DNA of 64,000 nucleotides from Psychrobacter sp. 4Dc (GTDB lineage Bacteria > Pseudomonadota > Gammaproteobacteria > Pseudomonadales > Moraxellaceae). The position numbers and the translations under genes were made by a program. The DNA lies in the NCBI RefSeq assembly GCF_002836715.1, contig NZ_PJAT01000006.1:16703-80702 (forward strand), in the 5' to 3' direction. Under the pieces are notes generated by a model. The model was not told the DNA's origin. It saw only the letters and a list, made by a program, of their open reading frames with translations, and searched no databases. Positions 27,615 to 38,019 of the stretch are shown piece after piece. The stretch's first letter is position 1. The number at the start of each line of letters is the position of its first letter.

Positions 27615-28670
27615 TTAACGCATTTTTGCATTACCTTCTTCTTGGGGCAAAAACCCATCAAGACTCATGCTAGAGCCAATGCCTGCACCCAATTGTACCG
27701 CAAAGCGATCCATAAACATTTGGAACGGATCAGTTGGGCTATAGCTAATGATCGTATCTAGATCTAGTTGCTTACTTAAACTTGTGATACTACCTGTTTT
27801 GTCTGCCAAACCTAGCTCAATAGACTGCTCACCTGTCCAGAATAGCCCTGAGAACAGTTTGTTTTGCTCAGGATTCTTCAGACGGTCACCGCGACCTTCT
27901 TTGACAGCGTTGATGAAATGCTTGTGCGTGTTTGCTAGTACTTTTTCGACATGGTTTTCTTCATAATCAGTCAACGGACGAGATAAGCTTAAGATATCTT
28001 TATACTCACCAGCCGTAATCGTACGATCTTCTACGCCAACTTTGTCCATCAAACCTTTGACGTTATAGCTTGGCATAATGACACCGATAGAGCCGACCAA
28101 ACTTGATGGATTGACATAAATCTCATCTGCAGCAGACGCAATATAATAAGCACCTGAAGCACCGATATCACCAATCACCGCATAAAGCTTTTTGTCTGGG
28201 TATTCTTGGCGTAAGTCCATCATGGTCTGCCAAATCTCGTCAGACTGTACCGGTGAACCGCCAGGTGAGTTAATGTCCAATGCCACTGCTTTTGAGTTGC
28301 TATTTGCAAAAGCGTCTCTCAATGCTTCATTGACATCATACGCATTAGCCACATCGTCATTACTGATCACGCCTTGTAGCTCTACCACAGCTAAATGCGG
28401 CGAGCTAGTATCTACGGCATCCATACCTGTTGGCGCGCTACTGCACCCGCGACCTAGGGTCAAAAATATCAATAAAATATAACCAAAGGTTAATAATTTA
28501 AAGAAAATACTCCAGCGACGAGCGCGGCGCTGCTCAACCACACTCGCTAATAACGTGTTTTCCAGCACCTTCCATTCTTGTCCACTTGGCGGGCTTGGTT
28601 GCTGCGGTTGCGTTGGCTGATTTGCCGAGTTATCAGGACGTTTGTTAGGGTCTGGTGGCCAGTTGGGCAT
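27615..28670 (-). CDS. sppA: S49 family peptidase (signal peptide peptidase SppA, short form)
   Basis: 351 residues, single SppA domain. N-terminal Pro/Gln-rich cytoplasmic tail of about 30 residues, one membrane anchor (FFKLLTFGYILLIFLTLG), then a periplasmic serine protease domain with the serine in GDIGASGAYYIASAADEIY and the general-base lysine expected in the NVKGLMDKVGVEDRTITAGEYKD region. Degrades cleaved signal peptides or misfolded membrane proteins. AGGAAG precedes the ATG. Confidence 0.9.
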   Translation of the reverse strand: MPNWPPDPNKRPDNSANQPTQPQQPSPPSGQEWKVLENTLLASVVEQRRARRWSIFFKLLTFGYILLIFLTLGRGCSSAPTGMDAVDTSSPHLAVVELQGVISNDDVANAYDVNEALRDAFANSNSKAVALDINSPGGSPVQSDEIWQTMMDLRQEYPDKKLYAVIGDIGASGAYYIASAADEIYVNPSSLVGSIGVIMPSYNVKGLMDKVGVEDRTITAGEYKDILSLSRPLTDYEENHVEKVLANTHKHFINAVKEGRGDRLKNPEQNKLFSGLFWTGEQSIELGLADKTGSITSLSKQLDLDTIISYSPTDPFQMFMDRFAVQLGAGIGSSMSLDGFLPQEEGNAKMR

Positions 28671-28949
28671 ATAACTTCCTAAGTTAGAAACAATCTAAAA
28701 CAATAAAATGAGGTTGTCGAGAAATACAGCTAAAGCGGTGATGTATACCTGTTACTTTTCACAGTATCTGTGACCTATGTTAATAGTCAGTGACCTGTAT
28801 TAATAGGCTGCTAAGTATGGTGGTATTTCGCTAATGGTTCAATAGTATAACTGTGAAATATCACTATATTGTAACGCTGATAATATAAGCCTTATTTTTG
28901 AAGGTTAGTAGTTTCGGCATTGGGAATACTATCAATATTGCTTAGCGAT

Positions 28950-31868
28950 TTAGTTGTTTAGCGATAATGCCGCGTCTAACGGCTTATTATCATAGGTTAT
29001 AACTTCATCAACTCTCTGACGACTTATGATATCGCCTGTAATTTGCGAGGCACTATGACCAAGCCACCTTGTATTTTTGAATAGCATGTCATCATTATTC
29101 GATTCAACTGAACATAGTAATGACCACATTTGCCAAACGCGTTGATGAGTGTCAGCATTTAAAATCAGACGTGACTGGAAAGACGCTGACTGTTTGCTAG
29201 TTAACTGGTTAGATGCTACTTGTACTTGAGGGCTAACAGGTGAATTGACAGGTAACGAATTGAGTGGGTCTGCCGCATTGTATCTCAGAACTCGTATAGG
29301 CAGACTAGTATCAAGAGCAATCGTACAATCCCAAACGCTGGTATCACCTATTTTGGTCCAACCAGTGATGGCTTGTACTGACAACTCATCATTGGCCGAC
29401 TGCCATATTTTGCCTTGCTCACAACGCTGAGTGCTGATAGTAGGCGTATCTACAGATTGACTAACTGTTTTATAGGCTTGCTGAAATGCAGACCAACGAT
29501 CAGAGCGCCCTGCTTGCCAATATTGGCTAATGGCTAAGCGGCCATTTAATTGAGCAACGGTCATCGGTAGTAATTCAGAAATTTTGGTATTAGCAATATT
29601 CTTATTGTCAGGAATTAACGTATCAGTCAGGCTAACACTGCTACTCTGTATGACAATGCTCTCTAACTTATCGACAGATAAACTGCCCAATTGCTGCTTT
29701 AAAGTTTCAGATAATTTGTCTGCTGTTAGGCTGCTTGGCATCGTTCGTGTAGATGCTGGTCTATGATCAGCTAAGAACAACCAATTGGTACTGTTTTCAT
29801 TGACGGTAGGATATTGCAGCAATGCCACCGTTATATACGAATCACCCGTTGGTAGAATATATAGGGTCGGTACAGTTACCAGCGACTGCTGATTGGCATA
29901 CACCGTCATCATCAGCAACGTTAATGGTGGTAACATCAACCAACGACTGAGTAAACCTCGTGGCAACAGCCAAGGCAATGCACTTAGCAAAGCCATCGAT
30001 AGTATTGCTATATTAACTGGTGTATAGAGCCACGCATCCGACAACGCTGGCAATGACGTGAGCCAACTTATCAAATCGTGTAGATGACCGACAATCGTAC
30101 TAATAACCATCCAAAGAATATCAGCGATACTTGGCACCAGAAGGTAACATAGTCCGGCTAATAAATTGAGCGGTACAATCACCCAACCAAATAGCCCAAT
30201 GGCAAATAAATTAATAAAAAGTCCCCATAATGACGCCTTACCAAATAAAAGTAACGTCACGGGTAATAAAGTAAGAAACAGCCAAAACTGTAGTTTAAAT
30301 ACACGCTTGATCGTTTGCCAAACACGGTTAGATAGCGCGTTATTGAGATGAGTACGTGGCTTATCATCGTATAAATTCGTTGTAGCAGTAGTTTGGTGCT
30401 CATACGACGTATCGTCATACTTAAGTAATAACGCCACTGCGATAAAAGACAGCCAATACCCTGCCTGCCATAATACGTAAGGGTCACGCCAAGCCATCAA
30501 TATAGCTAGCGCTAATAGCACGCGCATCGTACCAATAGGGAGCAATGTTAATCTGACGAATCCAATCGCTAATAACATCCAAGCCGTACGAGCAGCAGGC
30601 ACGTCAAAACCAGTAAATAGCGCATAAATAAAAGCGGCGCCAATCATTACCCACCAGCGCACTTGCCAGCGCGGAATACGACGGTAAATCGCCGAATAAT
30701 TACGATCAAACAGCAGTACAACTATACCTGCTAACACAATAGCTAAAAACAGTACGTGCGTGCCTGAAATAGCGAGCAGATGTGAGATACCCGCCAGTTG
30801 ATATAAACCCTTAGTATCACGATTAATCAAGCTACGATCACCCGTAAGCAAACTTAATGTGACGGCTTTTGCTTGTTGCTCTGCTATCGTTTGCGCTGAC
30901 CAGTCTTGATAGAAATGCTGTCGTAATCGCCAACGCCCCTGATCGATACGAGTACGAAAGCGCTGAAGATATGAATCAGAGTCTAGCGACTGCTTCGAAT
31001 ATTTTTTATCGCTGATTTCATTGCTAATTTCGCTACTATTTACCAATGTAGGGCTAACGGCCAAAATATTTGCAACGCCATCAATATGCCGACCTCGCAA
31101 CCAGCGATAACTGTCAAAACCAGTAGGGTTATTGACTGCTTGCTCAGAAGTAGCCAACGGCGCCAGTGCTAGGCTCATGAATATCTCATCACCGGGCTGC
31201 AAATCGTTTAAGAATGCAAACTGGCTATCATTTGCAGACTTTCTTGGATAGGCGTTAAGTAGGACTCGGTGTTCGCTAACTTTGAGATTAACTTCATTAG
31301 GATTAACATCGTGATTGATGCTTAGGCTATTTTTATTTGCATCTAAGTAGTCGGATGTTTTGGTTGCTAACTCTTGGGGCGTCAGCTCAGCGACCAATGG
31401 AGTGATGTTCGTTATCACTGCTACTTGGCGATACCCGCTGTCTGTAGTAGCATCATAAACACTGTCGCTCAACCCTTCGATACGCACGAGTGCTTGTACT
31501 CGTATCGGTGCAGTTATTTCAGTGGTTTCTGCTTGTTGATGAGTAACCAAAGCTTGCAGTGCGCTGCCTATCACTAACGCAGTCGCTAGTAGAGCTAAGA
31601 CTAAGTATCTAATAATTCGGAAAGGAAGTTTAATATGACGAGATGTGTTGTTAGAGGTATTGCTATCAGCGTTGTGGCTGTCTATCGAGGGTATGTTAAA
31701 TTGAGCAGACGCCAACAGAATTGTGGCAAATATAGTCAGTGCCAACGACAGATTAGAGGTACCAACTGTCTCTAGCAAAGACAAATCAGTTGGCATTATC
31801 ACATTATCTGCGACTGCCAATACGCCCATCATAACTATAATTATGAGGCTACCAATCAACCAGTACAC
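28950..31868 (-). CDS. comEC: ComEC/Rec2-family DNA uptake channel
   Basis: About 972 residues. Inner-membrane channel that brings single-stranded DNA into the cytoplasm during natural transformation. Several N-terminal membrane segments, an OB-fold-like region (residues about 110-220), the Competence domain with LTGDRSLINRDTKGLYQLAGISHLLAISGTH, eight or more further membrane helices, and a C-terminal degenerate beta-lactamase-like domain (LYILPTGDSYITVALLQYP...). Start: GTG at 31868 with AAGGAG five bases upstream; the GTG at 31874 is too close to that site. Full length suggests competence potential. Confidence 0.92.
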   Translation of the reverse strand: MYWLIGSLIIIVMMGVLAVADNVIMPTDLSLLETVGTSNLSLALTIFATILLASAQFNIPSIDSHNADSNTSNNTSRHIKLPFRIIRYLVLALLATALVIGSALQALVTHQQAETTEITAPIRVQALVRIEGLSDSVYDATTDSGYRQVAVITNITPLVAELTPQELATKTSDYLDANKNSLSINHDVNPNEVNLKVSEHRVLLNAYPRKSANDSQFAFLNDLQPGDEIFMSLALAPLATSEQAVNNPTGFDSYRWLRGRHIDGVANILAVSPTLVNSSEISNEISDKKYSKQSLDSDSYLQRFRTRIDQGRWRLRQHFYQDWSAQTIAEQQAKAVTLSLLTGDRSLINRDTKGLYQLAGISHLLAISGTHVLFLAIVLAGIVVLLFDRNYSAIYRRIPRWQVRWWVMIGAAFIYALFTGFDVPAARTAWMLLAIGFVRLTLLPIGTMRVLLALAILMAWRDPYVLWQAGYWLSFIAVALLLKYDDTSYEHQTTATTNLYDDKPRTHLNNALSNRVWQTIKRVFKLQFWLFLTLLPVTLLLFGKASLWGLFINLFAIGLFGWVIVPLNLLAGLCYLLVPSIADILWMVISTIVGHLHDLISWLTSLPALSDAWLYTPVNIAILSMALLSALPWLLPRGLLSRWLMLPPLTLLMMTVYANQQSLVTVPTLYILPTGDSYITVALLQYPTVNENSTNWLFLADHRPASTRTMPSSLTADKLSETLKQQLGSLSVDKLESIVIQSSSVSLTDTLIPDNKNIANTKISELLPMTVAQLNGRLAISQYWQAGRSDRWSAFQQAYKTVSQSVDTPTISTQRCEQGKIWQSANDELSVQAITGWTKIGDTSVWDCTIALDTSLPIRVLRYNAADPLNSLPVNSPVSPQVQVASNQLTSKQSASFQSRLILNADTHQRVWQMWSLLCSVESNNDDMLFKNTRWLGHSASQITGDIISRQRVDEVITYDNKPLDAALSLNN

Positions 31869-32095
31869 CAGCACTCCTTGCTTGATGACTTAAATATTAT
31901 TCGGCCAAATATGGTTACTTACTATAGCAAATGGCACGCGATGCAATAGCATTTATATTTATATTACCCTATACTGAGGCAACGTATTAGGTGGTAACTA
32001 TCTGACACCACCATTCTGTGTGTTCTAATCTTTATCCTACTCACTATATATTACTTTATACCAGCTTCTCAATACTATTGAGTAGACTGTAGTTA

Positions 32096-32689
32096 ATGAT
32101 TAAAGGCGATCCTGTGCCCCAAAAACGTCTAAAAGACCTACTTCCTACACCAGAGAAAATCTTAGAAAGTCGCACTTTAAAGCTGTTTGCACCGCATTTG
32201 GCTGATCCAAGGTTATGGCATTTTAATCGACACAGCCTAAATAAGGCCGTCTATATCGGTGTACTAAGTGCATTTTTCCCGCTGCCAGGACAGATGTTGC
32301 TGGCACTTATTGGCTCGCTTATTTTTCGTGCCAATGTTCCTATGGCGCTTGGTTTGACATGGATTACCAACCCAGTCACTAGCTTGCCAATCTTCTATGC
32401 TGGATACTATATCGGTGCAAAGATCATTGATGCACCTGTGATTAGCTTGCGATTCATCGGTAGAATGATTGCTGATTTTAGCTTATGGGCATTATCAAAC
32501 GGCGCCAATCCGTTCATTACTTATCGCGGTACAGTATCGCTTGCTGCATTTTGTATCGGGCTAACGATTTTAGCTGTGGTCACCAGTCTTATTTGCGGAT
32601 TGGCATTTAAGGCCATTTGGCGTTATAAAACCGTGGCTAGTTGGCAGAAACGTCAGCAAAAACCTTCTGACGAATCTGATAAACGATAA
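32096..32689 (+). CDS. DUF2062 membrane protein
   Basis: 197 residues. Matches DUF2062: LADPRLWHFNRHSLNKAVYIGVLSAFFPLPGQMLLALIGSLIFRANVPMALGLTWITNPVTSLPIFYAGYYIG, then a third membrane segment near 155-180 and a basic C-terminal tail. Function unknown; frequently near comEC and lol genes, as here. Transcribed divergently from comEC across about 220 bases. Confidence 0.9.
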   Translation: MIKGDPVPQKRLKDLLPTPEKILESRTLKLFAPHLADPRLWHFNRHSLNKAVYIGVLSAFFPLPGQMLLALIGSLIFRANVPMALGLTWITNPVTSLPIFYAGYYIGAKIIDAPVISLRFIGRMIADFSLWALSNGANPFITYRGTVSLAAFCIGLTILAVVTSLICGLAFKAIWRYKTVASWQKRQQKPSDESDKR

Positions 32690-32752
32690 GGCAATCTATT
32701 TTTATTACACTGCTATAACGCTTACGCCCTAGCTAAACTAAGCTAGCAAAGC

Positions 32753-33058
32753 TTATTCTTCTTTACTGTTCTCTATAGCATTCAAAACTTTATCAGTGAA
32801 ACCCTTATCCATCGGTACGATCTCAATGACTTCATCATTTTTACAGAGCGTATAACGCTTACCTGTCGCGCTGTCTTGAACTTTTAGGTCGTAATCAACC
32901 CCAGCCAAAGTGATGGCATCAAACACAGGGGTCAGTAGCTCAGTTTGTGCCTGTCTATCGAGCGTTTCAAACAAAGTTGGATCGATGTAAGGCTTTAATG
33001 GCTCATCACCCTCTTCTGCACTGCCAAAAGCCGCAATTGGATTATCATCTTCACGCAT
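32753..33058 (-). CDS. Small acidic protein of unknown function
   Basis: 101 residues from ATG 33058 (AAGGA eight bases upstream); the ATG at 33067 is too close to that site. Family not recognised. Hydrophilic, with no signal peptide or membrane segment; the middle reads TPVFDAITLAGVDYDLKVQDSATGKRYTLCKNDEVIEIVPMDKGF, suggesting a compact alpha/beta fold. Same strand as lolD, about 170 bases past its stop. Confidence 0.7.
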   Translation of the reverse strand: MREDDNPIAAFGSAEEGDEPLKPYIDPTLFETLDRQAQTELLTPVFDAITLAGVDYDLKVQDSATGKRYTLCKNDEVIEIVPMDKGFTDKVLNAIENSKEE

Positions 33059-33227
33059 TTTACGCATCCTTATAAAATAGATAAGGCGGCTGGCTCACAA
33101 CCGCTTAATCGCTAGTTTCTATGATATATTTTCTTAATAATACAACAATAACTTTTCAATATGATAGCCATAACAAACGCCAATAGATGGCGTTTCGGTC
33201 AGTGTTTCGACCTAATATAAAAAATTA

Positions 33228-33908
33228 TTAATACTGTTCCCAATGCCCATTGCGTAGCAACAACTGACGGTCAGCAAGCGCCGCTAAATTGCGATCATGC
33301 GTCACCATAAGTAGCGCCGTTTGCATGGTGCTTTGTAGCTCTGACAACAGACCAAAAACGCTCTGCGCATTATCATAGTCCAAGTTACCTGTTGGCTCGT
33401 CCGCCAAAATAAGCGATGGCTTGGTCACTAGCGCGCGTGCAATCGCTACACGTTGACGCTCGCCACCTGATAGTTCACCTGGCCTATGCATCAGACGATG
33501 CTCAAGACCGACATTTTCTAGAATCTCAACTGCCTGCTTACGAGCATCAGTCGTTGATACTTCTGGACGCATGAGCAACGGCATGGCTACGTTTTCGATT
33601 GCTGTAAACTCTGCCAACAGGTGATGAAACTGATAAATAAAGCCCAAATGCTTATTTCGCATTGCACCGCGCTCAGTTTCATTCATGCTATTTAATAGCT
33701 GACCATGCAACCAAACCTCACCACTGGTTGGCGTATCTAGACCACCAAGCAAATGCAGCAACGTACTTTTACCTGAACCACTGGTTCCAACGATAGCGAT
33801 GCGCTCACCCGCATGAACCGTCAGATCAAGACCAGTCAATACTTGTGTACTGACCGCGCCTTCATCATATATCTTATTGATATTGGTCGCCTCTAAAATG
33901 GCAGACAT
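33228..33908 (-). CDS. lolD: Lipoprotein-releasing system ATPase
   Basis: 226 residues. ABC ATPase that drives release of outer-membrane lipoproteins to LolA. Walker [11 protein letters not shown]-loop region [25 protein letters not shown] (LolD-type), signature [15 protein letters not shown] and Walker [20 protein letters not shown] precedes the ATG. 57 bases after the permease gene. Confidence 0.95.
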   Translation of the reverse strand: MSAILEATNINKIYDEGAVSTQVLTGLDLTVHAGERIAIVGTSGSGKSTLLHLLGGLDTPTSGEVWLHGQLLNSMNETERGAMRNKHLGFIYQFHHLLAEFTAIENVAMPLLMRPEVSTTDARKQAVEILENVGLEHRLMHRPGELSGGERQRVAIARALVTKPSLILADEPTGNLDYDNAQSVFGLLSELQSTMQTALLMVTHDRNLAALADRQLLLRNGHWEQY

Positions 33909-33965
33909 AGCGCTTCCTTTATTTTATTTATTTCGGTATTTATTACGATATTTAGGCGTTTGCGA

Positions 33966-35201
33966 TTACTCATAGCGTAGCGTTTGAGCAGGCTGAATCT
34001 TAGCCGCTCGGCGCGCTGGATAAATCGTAGCCAAAAAGCTCAGTACAAACGATGCACCTGTGATTAATACCACATCTAACAAGCGCAACTGCGATGGCAA
34101 ATAATTGACAAAATACGCATCAAATAGATTCAGACCAAAGGCTTGGTTAATAAAGCCTAAAATATCGCTGACCGTAAGTGCAAATATCACACCCAGTATC
34201 GTACCAGCGATAGTACCGATAACCCCGATGACCACACCTTGGACCATAAAGACTTGCGTAATCAAACGAGGAGACGCACCAAAGGTTTTTAAGATTGCGA
34301 TATCTGCTTTTTTATCGGTTACTAGCATGACTAGACTTGAGACAATGTTAAAAGCGGCAACTAGGATAATCAAAAATAGCAATAGGCCGACCATGGCTTT
34401 TTCCATTTGAATTGCCCCAAACAGATTGCCATGCGTCTGTGTCCAGTCATTTGGATATAGCTTTTCAGGTGCTATCGCAGCCGCTTTTTCCGCAGCTATA
34501 GGCGCAGTAAAGATATCGTTAAGCTTCATGCGTACGCCCTGTGCGCCTTCTGGCAGACGCAGTAATTTTGCCGCATCTCCCATCGGGATAAACGCCATGA
34601 GACTATCTACTTCTGGGCTGATCGTAAAGATGCCTGTCAGAGTAAACCGCTTAAATCGCGGTATCACACCTGCTGGTGATGGCGACGCTTCTGGTAATAC
34701 CAGCGTCACTTTATCCCCTATTTGCAGACCCAAAGACTGCACCATCTCCTCGCCCAACACGATACTGAAGTCACCGCTTTTCAGGGTGTCAATACTACCT
34801 TCAATCATGTGCTCATTGATAATGGAGACGTTTTTCTCGTATTCAGGCTCGACGCCTGTCACCATGATACCTGCGACCTGACCATTTGATGTCAGCATCC
34901 CTTGCAGTTGAATAAATGGTGCCACAGCTGCCACTTCTGGGTCTTCTTTGATCTGATCAGCGAGCTGTTCCCAGTCACCAATAATTTCTGATGAGACCAC
35001 AGTAGCCTGCGGCACCATTCCCAAAATGCGGGTTTTCAGTTCACGGTCAAAGCCGTTCATCACTGATAGCACCGTAATCAATACGGCAACCCCAAGCGTC
35101 AGACCAATCATCGAGATGAGTGATATAAAGGAGATAAAGCCATTACTACGTTCTGCTCGGGTATATCGTAAGCCGATAAATAACGCTAAAGGACGAAACA
35201 T
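33966..35201 (-). CDS. Lipoprotein-releasing system permease (LolC/LolE/LolF type)
   Basis: 411 residues from ATG 35201 (AAGAG seven bases upstream; the TTG two codons earlier is less likely). N-terminal FIGLRYTRAERSNGFISFISLISMIGLTLGVAVLITVLSVMNGF is the LolC/E signature with the first membrane helix; then a large periplasmic MacB-like domain (about 45-265) and three C-terminal FtsX helices. Only one permease gene accompanies lolD, so it may be the LolF type that forms a homodimer; a second permease elsewhere cannot be excluded. Confidence 0.92.
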   Translation of the reverse strand: MFRPLALFIGLRYTRAERSNGFISFISLISMIGLTLGVAVLITVLSVMNGFDRELKTRILGMVPQATVVSSEIIGDWEQLADQIKEDPEVAAVAPFIQLQGMLTSNGQVAGIMVTGVEPEYEKNVSIINEHMIEGSIDTLKSGDFSIVLGEEMVQSLGLQIGDKVTLVLPEASPSPAGVIPRFKRFTLTGIFTISPEVDSLMAFIPMGDAAKLLRLPEGAQGVRMKLNDIFTAPIAAEKAAAIAPEKLYPNDWTQTHGNLFGAIQMEKAMVGLLLFLIILVAAFNIVSSLVMLVTDKKADIAILKTFGASPRLITQVFMVQGVVIGVIGTIAGTILGVIFALTVSDILGFINQAFGLNLFDAYFVNYLPSQLRLLDVVLITGASFVLSFLATIYPARRAAKIQPAQTLRYE

Positions 35202-35207
35202 ATTCAA

Positions 35208-35644
35208 ACTCTTTATCTTATCTACGTGCGACTTTATATAGGTTGCATAACGAGCAGTAGTAAATGCATCATACAGTTGCTACTACTCACATATAAATCA
35301 AACACAAAAACAGGGTGTCAGACGAGCCAATAACAGCTGTCAAAAGGGAGCTAGTTTGACACAAACTAGCTGATATGTGCCAGTCATTAGCAACAACTGA
35401 GAGTATTTTTTACCAAAAAACTGGGTTTTGTTATTATTTTTTATAGGGGGCTTGCTATTAGCTGTACCAATACCTATATATTATATGCTAAAGACAATTG
35501 TCATTAATCCCTCATTGAGGTTTCTGATCTTTTACTGGCTAGGCTGCTGACCATCATAAACCAATCATTTAAAATGTTGGATGGTACATAAGCAAACACA
35601 GTATTAGATACCAACCTCACGCTGACTTAATTTTGAGTATTTTC
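35208..35644. other. Divergent intergenic region with a 23-bp hairpin
   Basis: Holds AGCTAGTTTG-ACA-CAAACTAGCT at 35349-35371 (perfect 10-bp stem, no T-run). Otherwise AT-rich; no gene or known RNA recognised. Confidence 0.5.
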
Positions 35645-36619
35645 ATGACCATAAATTATCAATACAAAAACATTCAATCTCCCACCAAGATCACATTGAC
35701 CGATGAGCAGTCTGCAGGTCACGCCGATCACTGGCGTATTCTGACCGATGATATGAGTCATGATGTGCCTGAATGGCTACAAAAAATGATCGAAGTCGCC
35801 GCGATGCCTAAAGGCCTGAACAATAACGTCAGTGCAAAAGACAGCTGCCTGCTTTTATCAGAAGATCAGCCATGCCATATTAATCAAGTGCTGGCGATGA
35901 AAGATGGCAAGCCAGAATGCTTTATCAATGCTTATCCCTGTGTCGATAGTCCTTACGGATTGAACTGCAAAATTGAGCGTGTCATCGCCAATGATAACTC
36001 GCACGATGCCGTGTTACGTTTACGTACTGCTGATGGCAGCATTATTTATGCGTTTGATCAACTTTATACGACCAACCGTCATCTCTATCAACGCGACACC
36101 TCTTACTATGTCAACTTTAGTGCTTGGGCGCATGAAATTAAGCTAAGCGAGCAAAACGAAGTCATCATGGTCGAAGACCAAGAGTCTATCCGTTATCACC
36201 GTGCCTTTAATGACATCGTGGCAGCAAATGACGGAAAAATCCCTGATGATCTGCAAGAACAAATCAGTGAATGGAAACCTGAAACCAAAGAGCAAATGGC
36301 ACCTGTTGAGATTAATTTAGGCCATATGTGCGCTTACTTGTTTGGCGATACGCTAGGACAAGAAGATGAAGCTTGGTGTCAGGGTCAAGTACTTGGCAAG
36401 CAAGAAACCGTATTTAATGGTAAATCTATCATATTGTTTGATGTGGTAACGCTACGTGAGCAAGACGCAGATCCTTTTGTAGTGCGTATCGGTGCGCTCA
36501 ACACTGCTGAGACTAATAGCATCAAAGTACATGACTACGTCCAAGCAAACGTATGGCTACAAGCAGCAATATACAAAGAAAACCAATCAAATGCGACGCA
36601 GCAATCAAAAGCTAGCTAA
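35645..36619 (+). CDS. Unrecognised 324-residue cytoplasmic protein
   Basis: Family not recognised. Soluble, acidic, no signal peptide or membrane segment. Aromatic and Cys residues are spread through the N-terminal half (CLLLSEDQPCH, CFINAYPCVDSPYGLNCKIERVI) and the C-terminal third looks like a beta-rich domain (INLGHMCAYLFGDTLGQEDEAWCQGQVLGKQETVFNGKSIILFDVVTL), so two domains are likely. The frame is open to a TTG four codons earlier; ATG 35645 is preferred. Monocistronic, with its own terminator. Confidence 0.7.
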   Translation: MTINYQYKNIQSPTKITLTDEQSAGHADHWRILTDDMSHDVPEWLQKMIEVAAMPKGLNNNVSAKDSCLLLSEDQPCHINQVLAMKDGKPECFINAYPCVDSPYGLNCKIERVIANDNSHDAVLRLRTADGSIIYAFDQLYTTNRHLYQRDTSYYVNFSAWAHEIKLSEQNEVIMVEDQESIRYHRAFNDIVAANDGKIPDDLQEQISEWKPETKEQMAPVEINLGHMCAYLFGDTLGQEDEAWCQGQVLGKQETVFNGKSIILFDVVTLREQDADPFVVRIGALNTAETNSIKVHDYVQANVWLQAAIYKENQSNATQQSKAS

Positions 36620-36674
36620 CCTGTTTGAGAAATCTTCTCTAGCTTTCATGCTTACTTATGTACTTACGCAATAA

Positions 36675-36704
36675 AAAAGCCCCTAATATGAATTAGGGGC
36701 TTTT
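36675..36704. terminator. Bidirectional intrinsic terminator
   Basis: AAAAGCCCCTAAT, ATGA loop, ATTAGGGGCTTTT. Serves the 35.6-kb gene and the converging SCP2 gene. Confidence 0.9.
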
Positions 36705-36763
36705 CTGTGTCTTATGAATTCTTTCAATGCAAAACGTAACGTAAAAATCGTATAGGTATATGA

Positions 36764-37153
36764 TTAAGCCATCGTCGTCATTGATTTGATGCGAGTATAT
36801 AGCTCTTTTTGCTCTGCGCTTGGACGTGCAGTCTGTACGGCCATTAGCTGTGACATATCGCCTTCGACACGGATTTTGCCACTCATAAACGCACCCATGA
36901 TTTGATTGGTATCAAAATCAGTGATGATAGACTGTAGAATATCGCGATCTAGTAGCAGTGTCGTTGTTGCATTATCGTTTAAGCCGCGATGCAGCAAACC
37001 ATTTGCAAAATTGGCTTCGATAGTTTTATCAGCTTCAGCCACTTTTAGATTGACGACCATATTGGCAAGTACTGGCGGTAAGTTTAACTCACCTGCTTCG
37101 TTGCCCATTTTTTCTACTTGCTCAAACCATTCATCTGTCAAAAAAACTGCCAT
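36764..37153 (-). CDS. SCP2 sterol-binding domain protein
   Basis: 129 residues, entirely an SCP2 domain: NMVVNLKVAEADKTIEANFANG, ATTTLLLDRDILQSIITDFDTNQIMGAFMSGKIRVEGDMSQLMAVQ. Such small proteins bind lipids or hydrophobic ligands in a tunnel; role in this group unknown. AAGGAT precedes the ATG. Confidence 0.88.
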   Translation of the reverse strand: MAVFLTDEWFEQVEKMGNEAGELNLPPVLANMVVNLKVAEADKTIEANFANGLLHRGLNDNATTTLLLDRDILQSIITDFDTNQIMGAFMSGKIRVEGDMSQLMAVQTARPSAEQKELYTRIKSMTTMA

Positions 37154-38019
37154 ATTATATTATCCTTAATTGATATTCTGTCAGACCAATATCCCTTGAG
37201 GCACTCTTGGCCTAACTATTAGAATTATTAAAATGATTGCTATCAATAGACCTATGCGATGCATAGCCATTAATGACGTTCAGCCTCATTATAAAGGGCG
37301 ACTTGATAAGAAGTAAAACCTATTTATCGGCTCAGCAATGTTATTGTTACAAAACTTCTTTGCAGGTCTACGCTTATGTTTAGCGAGCGTCTCCCCTATT
37401 CAATCAAAATGAGCATCTAGAATAGTGACAAAATTGTGTATAAAATAGAGGAGTAGCACAGCAATAATAAGTTGCTCGCTAACATTTATACCAAAGAGTT
37501 TGTATTTTGGCGCATAGTTCTGATGATATTTAATTAGGATTGCGTTACAATACCCTTAAACAGAGTCGGGAGTTTTAACCAAACATTACATAATCGTGTT
37601 TTTTGTCAGCCGCCGCTAGCATACATCTATGGTCAATGCGTTTTAATAGCCCTATAGATATGGGTATCTATCTTCATTAGTACAGATTTTTTCGTAATAA
37701 TTAAGATACATATTTAGCCTTATGAGATGTTTGATGCTCAAAACGGCGCGTCTTCTTATTTACCTTGATGATCTATTAACAATCCTACTATCGATTGACC
37801 TTAAGTAAGATGTACGAAATGCCTATTTCTATTTATTAGTATTAACTAATAGACAGTAAGGGCCTAAATCGATAGTTAATGACGTCATTGCGCTAAATAA
37901 GCCAAAAAACAACATGTGTTGGCGCTAGTATAAATATAAATTTGAGAGTATTTATAGTGCAGACAACATAGATTGTTGGTTAATTCTGTTGATAATTCGG
38001 GCTGTAAAGGAATCATCCA
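37154..38019. other. 866-base gene-free region upstream of ccoN
   Basis: The longest gene-free stretch in the window. It should contain the SCP2 and ccoNOQP promoters. I looked for an Anr/FNR box (TTGAT-N4-ATCAA) and found only partial matches, such as TTGATGATCTATTAA near 37768, which I do not call. No RNA gene recognised. Confidence 0.5.

Noticed and set aside
28770..28809. Two imperfect 20-bp direct copies (GTGACCT-TTAATAG)
   Set aside because: About four mismatches in twenty and no other copies noticed; too weak to call a repeat feature.
37768..37782. Possible Anr/FNR box TTGATGATCTATTAA before ccoN
   Set aside because: Only the first half-site fits; the second half does not match ATCAA.
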